Shown one piece after another: positions 6,893 to 16,672 of a stretch of DNA of 64,000 nucleotides. The translations under genes and the position numbers were made by a program. The notes below the pieces were generated by a model that was not told where the DNA came from, did not search any database, and worked only from the letters and a program-made list of their open reading frames with translations. The DNA comes from JADGRF01 sp035274465. Its GTDB lineage: Bacteria > Myxococcota_A > Polyangia > Polyangiales > JAFGIB01. Positions within the stretch are counted from its first letter, which is position 1; each line of letters begins with the position of its first letter. The stretch spans positions 1-64,000 of the forward strand of contig DATEOF010000093.1 in the NCBI GenBank assembly GCA_035274465.1, given 5' to 3'.

Positions 6893-8412
6893 CCCCGCCG
6901 TACAACGGGACTGATTCGGACGCCGCGGTCGAACAGGCCAGGCAGACCGCGCTCGAGTTGTTCGGCAGTGCCGGCGACGCGCTCGTGGTGCTCGATCGCG
7001 AGCTGCGCGTGCTCGAGTGGACGCCGCGACTCGAGCAGCTGAGCGGTCACACGCGCGCGCAGATGGTCGGCTCCAGCATCACGCGGCTGTTCCCCGATGA
7101 CCACCGCTCCTGGCCCTTTCGTCAGGCCCTCGAGGGCCGCATGCAGACGCTCCGTGCCCAGTGCTTCGCGTTGCCCGACGCCTCGCAGGACTCGCGCTAC
7201 GACTCGTACTACCTGCCGCTACAAGACGCGCGCGGCAACGTGGTCGCGTGCGCCGGTGTCGTGCGCGATCGCAAGGAGCTCCACGACCTGCACGGCCAGC
7301 TGTTCGAGAGCGAGAAGCGGTTCCGCACCATGGCCGATTGCGCTCCGGTGCTCTTGTGGATGGCCGGCCCGGACGCGCGCTGCGACTTCTTCAACCAGAC
7401 CTGGCTGAACTTCCGCGGCCGCAGCCTGGCGCAGGAGCACGGCTTCGGCTGGGCGGAAGGCGTGCACCCGGCCGAGTTCCAGATGTGCATGGACGTCTAC
7501 ATGGACGCGTTCCGCGAGCGGCGTGAGTTCGAGATGGTCTATCGGCTGCGCCGCCACGACGGCGTCTACCGCTGGATCCTCGATCACGGCGCGCCGCGCT
7601 TCGGCCCCGCGAACGAGTTCCTGGGCTACATCGGCTCCTGCACCGACATCACCGATCGCAAAGACGCCGAGGATGCCGTGCGCAAGGCGTCCGATCGGCT
7701 GGCGCGCTCGAACGCCGAGCTCGAACGCTTCGCGCATGCCGCCTCGCACGACCTGCAGGAACCGCTGCGCATGGTGATCAACTTCACCAGCCTCCTCGCG
7801 CAGAAGTATCAGGGAGCGCTGGACGCGGAGGGCCAGGAGTACATCGGTTTCGCCACCGACGGCGCGAAGCGCATGAAGGAGTTGATCGACGGGCTCCTGG
7901 CGCTGGCCAGCGTCAAGCAAGTGGACGAGCAGCGCATGCTGCGGCTCGAACCCACGAAGCTCGTGCGGCGCAGCCTGGACAACCTGCGCCTGCTGATCCA
8001 GGAGACCGGCGCGGAGATCGACGTGGGCAACTTGCCTGCCGTGCGCGGCAACGCCGCCGTGCTCGGCCAGGTGTTTCAAAATCTACTGCACAACGCGCTC
8101 AAGTTCCGGCGCGGCACGCCGCAGATACGCGTCTCGGCGCTCGGCGACGAGCGCGTCGTGCACTTCACGATCAGCGACAACGGCATCGGCATCGACATGC
8201 GCTACGCGGAGAAGGTGTTCGTGCTGTTTCAACGCCTGCACCCGCGCAGCGAGTATCCGGGCAGCGGCATCGGCCTGGGCCTGTGCAAGCAGATCATCGA
8301 GCTGCACGGCGGACGCATCTGGATCGAGGGCGAGCCCCAGCGCGGCACCACGGTGCACTTCACGTTGCCGGGTGCAGGGTCCGCGAGCGAGACTCCGCAG
8401 AAAGGCGCCTAG
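6889..8412 (+). CDS. PAS-PAS sensor histidine kinase encoded in the monooxygenase operon
   Basis: 507 residues from ATG 6889; a longer in-frame start at 6805 would lie inside tmoE and is rejected. Two PAS domains (about 18-130 and 140-258, the second ending GYIGSCTDITDRKDAE with a PAC motif), a short coiled coil, then HisKA with His287 in ASHDLQEPLR. The HATPase domain has NLLHNALKFR, ISDNGIGID, a VFQRLHPRSEYPGSGIGLGL region and a final GTTVHFTLPG strand. No membrane segment. The HDLQEPLR box is the phytochrome-kinase type that usually partners single-domain Rcp1-like regulators, one of which is divergent at 2997-3455. Co-translation with tmoE suggests it senses substrate, product or redox state of the enzyme. 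It ends tail-to-tail with the next gene, overlapping 4 bases. Confidence 0.92.
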   Translation: MTPPYNGTDSDAAVEQARQTALELFGSAGDALVVLDRELRVLEWTPRLEQLSGHTRAQMVGSSITRLFPDDHRSWPFRQALEGRMQTLRAQCFALPDASQDSRYDSYYLPLQDARGNVVACAGVVRDRKELHDLHGQLFESEKRFRTMADCAPVLLWMAGPDARCDFFNQTWLNFRGRSLAQEHGFGWAEGVHPAEFQMCMDVYMDAFRERREFEMVYRLRRHDGVYRWILDHGAPRFGPANEFLGYIGSCTDITDRKDAEDAVRKASDRLARSNAELERFAHAASHDLQEPLRMVINFTSLLAQKYQGALDAEGQEYIGFATDGAKRMKELIDGLLALASVKQVDEQRMLRLEPTKLVRRSLDNLRLLIQETGAEIDVGNLPAVRGNAAVLGQVFQNLLHNALKFRRGTPQIRVSALGDERVVHFTISDNGIGIDMRYAEKVFVLFQRLHPRSEYPGSGIGLGLCKQIIELHGGRIWIEGEPQRGTTVHFTLPGAGSASETPQKGA

Positions 8413-9179
8413 AGCAGGTACTGGTCGCCGATGTTCAAGATCGTGGTGTTGCGCGTCTTGAGCTTGGCCAGCTGGCGTTCGGTCTGTTCCTGGAACACCG
8501 GCTTGATGTGGAACAACAACACCGGAATATCGCGCTTCTTCACGCCAAGCTTCTTGAGCTCGGCCTCGAGCGACTTGGGCGTGTGATGGCACGAGTCCGA
8601 GGCCAGTTTGGCCTGCTCGTTCGGGAACGCGACTTCCATCACCAGCGCGCGCAGGTTGGGCTGTTCTTGCAGCACGTTCCACAGGCGCTCGGTCGGCCCC
8701 GTGTCACCGCTGTAGCAGACGACACTTTCGCCATCGCCGACCAAAAATGCCGCGGCCTCGACCGAGTGGTCGACCGGGACAGGGCGCACGCGATAGCCGG
8801 ACAGCTCGCTCTCGACTTCCGGCTTGAGCGCCTGGAAGACCACCGTGGCCTTCTCGTGGAACGGGATCTTGCTGAAGTCCGGCCACAGCTTGTCGTTGAA
8901 GAAGTGCTTCTTCAGCACGGCGATCGTGCCTGGCGTGGATGCGATGACCAACGGTGGCCCGCCCTGCTGCGTGCGGGTGTCGGAGAGCATAGCGAGGTCG
9001 CGCACATGATCGAGGTGCGCGTGGCTGACCAACACGGTCTCGATGCGCTGCTGCTCCTTGAGCGTCAGCATGTTGGTGATCGAGCCGGCGTCGAGACACA
9101 CGCGCCCGTCGAGCAAAAAGGCCGGGCACTGGTGCTTGGGAGACTCGCCGCCGTGGCAACCTAGAACCTTGAATTCCAT
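8409..9179 (-). CDS. Metallo-beta-lactamase-fold class II cAMP phosphodiesterase-like protein
   Basis: 256 residues. The N-terminal motif HGGESPK (residues 9-15) is the hallmark of class II 3',5'-cyclic-nucleotide phosphodiesterases (yeast PDE1, CpdA-unrelated). The metal-binding motif HAHLDH is at residues 53-58, followed by VDHSVEAAAF, CYSGDTGPT and the C-terminal FHIKPVF histidine. Cytoplasmic, no signal peptide. It should hydrolyse cAMP or cGMP. A Ser/Thr kinase with a cyclic-nucleotide-binding domain is encoded nearby (9860-11221), which makes a cyclic-nucleotide circuit plausible. Convergent with the kinase gene at 8412. Confidence 0.85.
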   Translation of the reverse strand: MEFKVLGCHGGESPKHQCPAFLLDGRVCLDAGSITNMLTLKEQQRIETVLVSHAHLDHVRDLAMLSDTRTQQGGPPLVIASTPGTIAVLKKHFFNDKLWPDFSKIPFHEKATVVFQALKPEVESELSGYRVRPVPVDHSVEAAAFLVGDGESVVCYSGDTGPTERLWNVLQEQPNLRALVMEVAFPNEQAKLASDSCHHTPKSLEAELKKLGVKKRDIPVLLFHIKPVFQEQTERQLAKLKTRNTTILNIGDQYLL

Positions 9180-9501
9180 CTAGGCGCTCCGGTGACAACG
9201 GGCGGCCGAGGAACGCTCGGCGCCGCTGTGGAGTTCGGCAAAAGCCTCGGTGCAGGCAGCGGTGCGCGCGCGCGGGCGGTTCATTCGACCTGGTTCATCC
9301 CCACGACCGAAAATAGCCTAGCGGAACCCGGGGCTCTGGGTCAAAACCCAAACCGTACGCCAGGTTCGACAGCTTCGGCCTTGCCTACGCGCCCCCAGCA
9401 GCTGGGCTCCCGGACCACGTTGACGCTCTCAAGGGGGGGAACTATACCTAGACCGCTTTGCGCCCTGCGGATTAGGGTGCATAAAGCGCGGCGGAGAAGC
9501 C
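9180..9501. other. Intergenic region, no gene seen
   Basis: About 320 bases between the divergent phosphodiesterase gene and the ferredoxin gene. It must hold both promoters. I see no convincing -35/-10 pair, hairpin with T tract or short reading frame. The ferredoxin's ribosome binding site (GGAGAAG, about 9494-9500) ends it. Confidence 0.4.
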
Positions 9502-9807
9502 ATGGCGACCCATATCACTCAGGACTGCATCAACTGCGGCGCGTGCGAGCCCGAATGCCCGAACCAGGCGATCAGCGAAGGCGACGAGATCTACGTCATC
9601 GATCCAAAGCTCTGCACGGAGTGCGTGGGTTTCTACGACCATGAGGCGTGTCAGGCGGTGTGCCCAGTGGAGTGCTGCCTGCCCGACCCGTCGCATCGCG
9701 AAGAGGAGCCGATCCTGATCCAGCGGGCGCTCGAGCTGCATCCTGACGACCAGGAGCTCAAGGCGCGCGCTGCCAAGAACGACTATCCGTCGCGCTTCCG
9801 CAAGTAA
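9502..9807 (+). CDS. YfhL-type 2x[4Fe-4S] ferredoxin
   Basis: 101 residues. Cluster one uses C9, C12, C15 and C19 (DCINCGACEPECP). Cluster two uses C38, C41, C50 and C54 with the long C-x2-C-x8-C-x3-C spacing typical of YfhL/Allochromatium-type ferredoxins (LCTECVGFYDHEACQAVCP). A C-terminal extension of about 40 residues is charged, again as in this family. A low-potential cytoplasmic electron carrier, often essential or near-essential housekeeping. A strong GGAGAAG ribosome binding site lies directly upstream of ATG 9502. The gene stands alone. Confidence 0.95.
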   Translation: MATHITQDCINCGACEPECPNQAISEGDEIYVIDPKLCTECVGFYDHEACQAVCPVECCLPDPSHREEEPILIQRALELHPDDQELKARAAKNDYPSRFRK

Positions 9808-9859
9808 ACTCGGTCGCGAAGTCGGCCCAATTCGTGGGAAGCTCGCCTATAAGTTCCCT

Positions 9860-11221
<1,362 letters not shown>

Positions 11222-11752
11222 CTACGCCTTGGCGGGCCGCTGGCCCATCTGCATCTTCTCGCCGAGGAAGGCGCCGAAGAGCGAGATCATCACGCCCAGC
11301 AGGGCGGTGACGATGTAGGCCAGCAGGGTCGGCTGGAAGCCATCCGGCGTGGTGATCGCCAGGTACGAGACGGTGGGGATCACGGCGATCAGCGCGCCGA
11401 TCGCCGGCTCGACGAAGGTCTTACCGGGCGAGACGAAGCCCACCACGATGCCGCCGAAGAACCAGACCACGACCGAGATCAACAGGCCGGGCAGGCCCTG
11501 GGGATCGAAGCTGGAGATGATGAACGGCAGGCCGACCAGGATGATGGTCTGCGCGATCAGATAGACCCCGCTGGCGGTCAGCGCCCAGCGCCACTCGAAC
11601 TGATCCTGCTGGTAGCGGCGCGCGTGCTCTTCCTCCGCGCTGTAGCTGCTGGTCAGCTCCTCGACCTTGGCGCCGCACGAACGACAACGCTCGGCGTCCG
11701 CGGGGTTCCGACCACCGCACATCGGACACAGGATTTCGCGTTCCCCTGCCAT
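11222..11752 (-). CDS. Zinc-ribbon membrane protein of unknown function
   Basis: 176 residues from ATG 11752, chosen because GGAGG sits 9 bases upstream; the frame stays open further upstream to 11914 but without a site. An N-terminal zinc ribbon has four cysteines in two CxxC pairs (CPMCGGRNPADAERCRSCG). A charged linker (EEEHARRYQQDQFEWRW) precedes four predicted membrane helices (about 60-82, 88-110, 120-140, 148-168). Zinc-ribbon plus small membrane domain proteins are frequent in myxobacteria and their function is unknown. The gene is convergent with the kinase gene; the stops are adjacent. Confidence 0.75.
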   Translation of the reverse strand: MAGEREILCPMCGGRNPADAERCRSCGAKVEELTSSYSAEEEHARRYQQDQFEWRWALTASGVYLIAQTIILVGLPFIISSFDPQGLPGLLISVVVWFFGGIVVGFVSPGKTFVEPAIGALIAVIPTVSYLAITTPDGFQPTLLAYIVTALLGVMISLFGAFLGEKMQMGQRPAKA

Positions 11753-12002
11753 TTGCGCCCTACCTCCAAGCCCCCCGGTTACCCAAGTGCCAAGCCCAAG
11801 CGCAGATTCTCGCCCACTTGGCTCACTCTGCGCAACCTCGCGGCAGGCCGCCGGGCGGACTTCCCCTGGCCGAATGAAAGGTTGACTTTGGGAGCGCAGG
11901 ATCTCATAGGACACGCCCTATTGGGCCCGGTCGCAGGATCCGGCCGAGCGGACAGTAAGCTCCGCGCGGCCCGGCCGTAACCCGGGCCGGGAGAAGACCG
12001 CC

Positions 12003-13859
12003 GTGGCGCGATTCATCGACGAGCTCAAGCGAACGCATCTGTGCGGGGAGCTGCGGGCAGCTGACCTCGAGCAAGACGTCGTGCTGTTCGGCTGGGTCCA
12101 GAATCGGCGCGATCACGGTGGCTGCATTTTCATCGATCTGCGGGACAAGACCGGCGTCGTGCAGCTGGTGTTCGACCCCACGATCGACCGCGCCAGCTTC
12201 GAGCTCGGAGATGCCGCGCGCGGCGAGTGGGTTCTCGGCGTGCAGGGTAAGGTGCGCAGCCGCGGTGACATGAAGAACCCGCGCCTGGCCACGGGCGAGA
12301 TCGAGGTGGTGGTCCACGAGGCCACCATCTTCAACAAGAGCGACACGCCCCCGTTCCCGGTCGAGGACGAGATCGACACCCACGAAGAGAAGCGGCTCGA
12401 GCACCGCTACCTCGACCTGCGCCGGCCCAAGTTGCAGAAGGCGCTGATCGCGCGCTCGCAGCTGATGAAGATCACGCGTGAGCACTTCGGCGAGCACGGC
12501 TTCCTCGAGGTCGAGACGCCGTACCTGCTCAAGCACACGCCCGGCGGCGCGCGCAACTTCATCGTGCCGGCGCGCCTGAACCCCGGCTCGTTCTACGCGC
12601 TGGCCGAGAGCCCACAGCTGTTCAAGCAGCTGCTGATGGTGGCCGGCTACGACCGCTACTTCCAAATCGTGAAGTGCTTCCGCGACGAGGACCTGCGCAT
12701 CGATCGCCAGCCCGAGTTCACGCAGATCGACGTGGAGATGAGCTTCGTCAACGAGGACGACATCTTCACGAACATCGAGGGCCTGCTGTTCAAGCTATTC
12801 CCGGCGCTGCTCGGCGTGGACCTGCGCGAGAAGTACCCGAGCGGCAAGCTGCCGCGCATGAAGTTCGCCGACTCGATGCGGCGCTACGGCAACGACAAGC
12901 CGGACCTGCGCTTCGGCCTCGAGCACAGCGACTTGACCCAGCTCGTCGTGAAGCACGAGGGCGGCGGCATCCCGTTCTTCGAGCCGATCGCCAAGAAGTT
13001 CAACAGCGGCGAGTACCGCGCGGACCTGCCGCAAGAGATCATCAAGGCCCTGGTCATCCCGGCCAGCGCGAACTTCTCGCGCGCCGACGGCGACAAGGCC
13101 GAGCAGTTCGTGAAGAGCATGGGCGCCGCCGGCCTGGCGCGCGCCAAGATCGGCGACGACGGGGCCAGCTGGACTCAGAGCCCGCTCGCAAAGAACGTCA
13201 GCGACGCGCTGCGCACCGCGATCAACGCCGAGCTCAAGGTCCAGCCCGGCGACATCGTGTGCCTGCAGTTCGGCCCGACCGAGCGCGTGCACACCATCAT
13301 GGCCAACCTGCGCGTGTACCTGGCCAAGCGCATGGGGCTGATCCCGGAGAGCGGCAGCGGCGGGCGCTTCGAGCTGCTCTGGATCACCGATCCGCCGCTG
13401 TTCGAGTGGGACGAGCACGCCAAGCGCTGGGCCGCGGCCCACCACCCGTTCACGCGCCCGCACGACGCCTGTCTGGACCTGCTCGAGCGCGACCCGGGCA
13501 ACGTGCTGTGCCACCGCTACGACGTGGTGCTGAACGGCTTCGAGATCGGCGGCGGCTCGATCCGTCTGCACGACCCGAGCGTGCAGGCGCGCGTGTTCAA
13601 GGCCATCGGCATCAGCGAAGAAGAAGCCGAATCCAAGTTCGGGTTCTTGCTCAAGGCGCTCAAGCTCGGCGCTCCACCGCACGGTGGCATCGCGCTCGGC
13701 ATGGACCGGCTCGCCATGCTGCTGACCGAGTCCGAAGCGATCCGTGACGTGATCGCGTTCCCGAAGACGCAAAAGGGCAGCGACCTGATGACCGGCGCAC
13801 CCAGCACCGTGACGCCCGAGCAGCTGCTCGAGCTGAAGATCGCCACGATCAAGACCTGA
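12003..13859 (+). CDS. aspS: Aspartyl-tRNA synthetase
   Basis: 618 residues from GTG 12003 (GGGAG upstream). An N-terminal OB-fold anticodon-binding domain (VVLFGWVQNRRDHGGCIFIDLRD) is followed by class II motif 2 (QIVKCFRDEDLRIDRQPEFTQ type), the bacterial-type GAD insertion domain at about 290-425, and motif 3 (GIALGMDRLAMLL). Length and the GAD domain place it in the bacterial AspRS group. It charges tRNA-Asp; whether it also charges tRNA-Asn cannot be settled here because the presence of gatCAB and asnS elsewhere is unknown. It overlaps the convergent small membrane-protein gene by 11 bases. Confidence 0.97.
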   Translation: MARFIDELKRTHLCGELRAADLEQDVVLFGWVQNRRDHGGCIFIDLRDKTGVVQLVFDPTIDRASFELGDAARGEWVLGVQGKVRSRGDMKNPRLATGEIEVVVHEATIFNKSDTPPFPVEDEIDTHEEKRLEHRYLDLRRPKLQKALIARSQLMKITREHFGEHGFLEVETPYLLKHTPGGARNFIVPARLNPGSFYALAESPQLFKQLLMVAGYDRYFQIVKCFRDEDLRIDRQPEFTQIDVEMSFVNEDDIFTNIEGLLFKLFPALLGVDLREKYPSGKLPRMKFADSMRRYGNDKPDLRFGLEHSDLTQLVVKHEGGGIPFFEPIAKKFNSGEYRADLPQEIIKALVIPASANFSRADGDKAEQFVKSMGAAGLARAKIGDDGASWTQSPLAKNVSDALRTAINAELKVQPGDIVCLQFGPTERVHTIMANLRVYLAKRMGLIPESGSGGRFELLWITDPPLFEWDEHAKRWAAAHHPFTRPHDACLDLLERDPGNVLCHRYDVVLNGFEIGGGSIRLHDPSVQARVFKAIGISEEEAESKFGFLLKALKLGAPPHGGIALGMDRLAMLLTESEAIRDVIAFPKTQKGSDLMTGAPSTVTPEQLLELKIATIKT

Positions 13860-14211
13860 AGCGTTCGGCGAAGATGATCAGCAGGGTGCCCAGGGCGTAA
13901 GCCAGGACATCCAGTGGATCGGCGTGCGTGCCGATCACCGTGCGCAGGATCGCGTTGTGCTCGAGGTGCAGCCGCGCGACCAGCTGGAAGTACTGGGCGA
14001 GCTCGACCGCGCAGGCGAACGCGAACACGCCGAGCGCGGTCTTGACCGGCTTGCCCGGCAGGAAGCTCCGCACCGCGCAGTACACCAGCACGACCACCAG
14101 CACGTCGCCGACGAACGGCCGGATGAAGCCGTCGTGGACCCAGAGTGCGATCGACAGCTCGACGGCGAACAGCGCCAGCGTCAGCAGCAGGTACTTACGG
14201 GAGATACGCAT
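13849..14211 (-). CDS. DUF2809-like small integral membrane protein
   Basis: 120 residues from ATG 14211; a GTG at 14235 would add eight residues. Four predicted membrane segments (about 6-24, 32-50, 56-75, 97-115). The sequence ELAQYFQLVARLHLEHNAILRTVIGTHADPLDVLAY matches the conserved end of DUF2809/VanZ-superfamily proteins as I remember it. Function of the family is unknown. The stop lies inside aspS on the opposite strand. Confidence 0.75.
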   Translation of the reverse strand: MRISRKYLLLTLALFAVELSIALWVHDGFIRPFVGDVLVVVLVYCAVRSFLPGKPVKTALGVFAFACAVELAQYFQLVARLHLEHNAILRTVIGTHADPLDVLAYALGTLLIIFAERFRS

Positions 14212-14221
14212 CGGGCAGATC

Positions 14222-14235
14222 GTGACGAGAGTCAC
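14222..14235. promoter_or_regulatory. Palindrome between divergent genes, possible operator
   Basis: GTGAC-GAGA-GTCAC is a perfect 5-bp inverted repeat with a 4-base centre. It lies in the 70-base gap between the divergent DUF2809-like gene (start 14211) and the serine hydrolase gene (start 14283). Position suits a shared operator, but no regulator is identified. Confidence 0.25.
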
Positions 14236-14282
14236 ACCCTCTCGCTCGCAATTCGGGCATCCTCGTCGCTACGGAGGACAGA

Positions 14283-15080
14283 ATGCCATACAGGTTGGCT
14301 GCGATCGTAATCCACGGCATCGGAGAGCAGCAGCCGGATTTCGCTGATGGCTTCATCCGAGAGGTGTCGGACAGGCTCGGCGGGCGTGCCGAGCAGGTGT
14401 GCTGGAGATCGTTGTACTGGGCCGACCTGCTCGAACCGCGCGAGACCGAGCTCCTCGACAGATTGAGCGCCGGCGGGCGGCACCTCGACTGGGCGTCCGT
14501 GCGGCGCTTCGTCGTGCATTTCCTCGCGGACGCGGTCGCCTACCAGCGGGTGCCCGGCAAGGGAGTAGTCGACGGGACTTACACTCGTATTCATGCGCGG
14601 GTGGCGGAGCGCTTGGCGGACCTGGGCACCGCGGTGGGAGGTGGCCCCATGCCGCTGCTCGTGGTCGCGCATTCGCTCGGCGGGCACATCATGTCGAACT
14701 ACATCTGGGATCAGCAGCACCCCGATCCTTCGCGCGTGCGTGGTGCAACACCGTTCGTCCGCGCCGAGACGCTGAAGGCGATGATCACGTTCGGCTGCAA
14801 CATCCCCTTGTTCGCGCTGGCGCTGCCCGACGTCGTGCCGATCGACATTCCGCACCCTGCTGGAGCGCGAAAGCCGTGGCTCAACTTGTACGACCGCGAC
14901 GACGTGCTCGGATATCCACTCGCGCCGTTGAGCTCTGGCTACGATGCCATCGTCGAAGATCGCGAGGTCAGCGTCGGCAGCTTCCTGACGGGGTGGAACC
15001 CGCTCGCGCACAACGCGTACTGGACCGACAACGACGTGACCAAACCCATCGCGGAGAGAATCTCCGAGCTTCTGGTGTAA
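14283..15080 (+). CDS. Alpha/beta-fold serine hydrolase
   Basis: 265 residues; GGAGG at 14273-14277 precedes ATG 14283. The N-terminal strand IVIHGIGEQ carries the oxyanion HG motif, and the nucleophile elbow is AHSLGGH with Ser131. Catalytic Asp is probably in LYDRDDVLGYP (lid-proximal) and His in NPLAHNAYW near the C-terminus. No signal peptide. The HGIGEQ/AHSLGG combination occurs in cytoplasmic lipase/esterase-like proteins of many bacteria, mostly uncharacterised. Substrate unknown. Confidence 0.8.
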   Translation: MPYRLAAIVIHGIGEQQPDFADGFIREVSDRLGGRAEQVCWRSLYWADLLEPRETELLDRLSAGGRHLDWASVRRFVVHFLADAVAYQRVPGKGVVDGTYTRIHARVAERLADLGTAVGGGPMPLLVVAHSLGGHIMSNYIWDQQHPDPSRVRGATPFVRAETLKAMITFGCNIPLFALALPDVVPIDIPHPAGARKPWLNLYDRDDVLGYPLAPLSSGYDAIVEDREVSVGSFLTGWNPLAHNAYWTDNDVTKPIAERISELLV

Positions 15081-15128
15081 ATCCCGAAAAATTACAGCAG
15101 CTTGCGGCTGCTCAAGGCCTGACCGAAG

Positions 15129-16040
15129 TCAGCGCTGTGAGCCGTCCGCGAGCCACTTGCTGAATGCGTCCTTCAGGCCCTGCGGCTTGTCGCTGCGACT
15201 GATGAACCATTCGGCCCACGAGTAGTAGGTGCCGCCGCTGGGGTTGGTGCCGCCGAAGGCCCACGAGACCGTGCCGGTTGGGCTGCCGACGTGGTGGCCG
15301 ATCTCGTCGAAGGGCTCGATCAACGTGGTGGCTCCGCGCGGGATGTTTGGCTTGTAGTACGGCGGTTCACCGGCATCTTTGTTGTGGCAGTTGGAGCACA
15401 GCCCTTTCGCGCTGCCCTGCACGCGACTGCTGACGATGTCCTCCAGTGTCTTGCCAGCAATCATTGGATCGGGCGTCGACCCCAGGCGCTGCGCGTCGAT
15501 CGGCGTAGTCCAGCGCAGCGGACACTGCGTGGCGATCGTTCCCGTGAGAATCGTGGCTTGCACGGGCAGGGCCACCGAAACATCGTAGCTTCGACACTCC
15601 TGCAGCACACCGGGCCACACTTCGACATGCACGAAGCCGCGCTCCATGCCGTTGACGGTGTTGGCTGCAGTCGCCGTGCCACCCCAGTACTGATAGAGCG
15701 TGCCGGAGAACGGATAACTCCACAGCCCGACTGACACTTCGGGCTCGGTCGCCGGCGAGAAGCCCTGGTTCGTGACGTCGATCTGGACGACGTCCGCTTG
15801 TCCGCTTCCCGAACCGTAGAATCGCATCGTGCCGTCGAGCACCAGGTGTGCTGCGAGCATCGGCACGGGCTCGTTCGGGTCAAACCTCGTGCTGGGCTGG
15901 ACGCCGACCGACTCGGTGAGCGCTGCCCGCTTGGACTCCTGGCTCAACGTGGCCCGGACCGCCTGCGCCTGGACCACCGCGCAGAACACGAAGAGATTCA
16001 GACTGCTACCCACCCAGCATAGTCTCGCGAACCGTTTCAT
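15129..16040 (-). CDS. Secreted c-type-cytochrome-like protein
   Basis: 303 residues from ATG 16040; the frame is open far upstream but GGGAAC at the right distance and the signal peptide (residues 1-27, MKRFARLCWV...AVVQAQA) fix this start. Residues 60-190 form a beta-rich domain (VQIDVTNQGFSPATEPEVSVGL). A single haem-c motif C215-x2-C218-H219 (LCSNCHNKD) is followed by a region ending DAFSKWLADGSQR, typical of cytochrome c modules where a distal Met would be expected; none is obvious between 220 and 303, so the sixth ligand is uncertain. It lies 80 bases after a Cys-rich lipoprotein gene and may be co-transcribed. Role: envelope electron transfer or haem-based sensing (inference). Confidence 0.75.
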   Translation of the reverse strand: MKRFARLCWVGSSLNLFVFCAVVQAQAVRATLSQESKRAALTESVGVQPSTRFDPNEPVPMLAAHLVLDGTMRFYGSGSGQADVVQIDVTNQGFSPATEPEVSVGLWSYPFSGTLYQYWGGTATAANTVNGMERGFVHVEVWPGVLQECRSYDVSVALPVQATILTGTIATQCPLRWTTPIDAQRLGSTPDPMIAGKTLEDIVSSRVQGSAKGLCSNCHNKDAGEPPYYKPNIPRGATTLIEPFDEIGHHVGSPTGTVSWAFGGTNPSGGTYYSWAEWFISRSDKPQGLKDAFSKWLADGSQR

Positions 16041-16060
16041 CGATTGTTCCCGCCTTCGAC

Positions 16061-16093
16061 ATGGAGGGGGTGCCCTTCCCCCTATCCCTCCAT
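16061..16093. repeat. Inverted repeat in the leader of the cytochrome-like gene
   Basis: ATGGAGGG (16061-16068) and CCCTCCAT (16086-16093) form a perfect 8-bp stem around a C/T/G-rich loop, in the 80-base gap between the two minus-strand genes. No T tract follows in either direction, so a transcript-processing or attenuation hairpin is more likely than a terminator. Confidence 0.3.
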
Positions 16094-16120
16094 ACGAAAA
16101 ACGGACGCCGATCCGGTCAT

Positions 16121-16606
16121 TCAATCGCCGGCGTCGGTTCCCGCGCAGTCGCAGACGACCGACGCGGGATCGTGGCACGCGCCCTCGCTGACTCGGGTCC
16201 AGGCGCCATCGCGACAGACCGCGTAGTACGAGATGCCGCCCGAGCTCGCCACGTTGTCCGAGAAGCCTCGAAAGACGCAGCCCATCGGGCACTGCGGCGA
16301 GGAGCAATCGCCGTGGAACTTGAGCCGACAGCGCAGGTTGCCGTGGCAGGCCGTACCGCTCTCCGGATCGTTCGCGGGACAGCTGCTGGTCGACGCGTCC
16401 TGGGCAGGCGCGGCATCTCGCGGCGGCGCGGCGTCTCGCGGCGGCGCGGCATCTCGTGACGGTGCGGCGTCTTGGATGGCCGGCGCGGCATCTCGCATCG
16501 GCGCGGCGTCGGCATCTCGCCGCTCCACCATTTCGCCTCCGCACGCCGAGCCGAGCGCGCCGCTGATGGCGGCACTCACGAATACAAGTTCGATCAAGCG
16601 ATACAT
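16121..16606 (-). CDS. Lipoprotein with DAAP-type repeats and Cys-rich domain
   Basis: 161 residues. The N-terminal export signal ends at SGALGSAC (Cys22), an acceptable though not perfect lipobox. Residues 30-75 are a low-complexity linker built from units such as RDAAP and QDAAP, encoded by a DNA repeat with period 15. A compact C-terminal domain (about 75-155) contains ten cysteines. The architecture (lipid anchor, flexible stalk, disulfide-rich head) is common in Polyangiales outer-membrane proteins of unknown function. An AAGG site precedes ATG 16606. It precedes the cytochrome-like gene. Confidence 0.7.
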   Translation of the reverse strand: MYRLIELVFVSAAISGALGSACGGEMVERRDADAAPMRDAAPAIQDAAPSRDAAPPRDAAPPRDAAPAQDASTSSCPANDPESGTACHGNLRCRLKFHGDCSSPQCPMGCVFRGFSDNVASSGGISYYAVCRDGAWTRVSEGACHDPASVVCDCAGTDAGD

Positions 16607-16672
16607 CGATCGACCTTAATCGCAGCTGCGCACGCACGCCAGTGATTTCGCGGTACCGCCGATCGCTGCGGC

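Noticed and set aside
12674..13772. Two long frames (plus and minus) over aspS
   Set aside because: Both are shadows in other frames of a complete aspartyl-tRNA synthetase.
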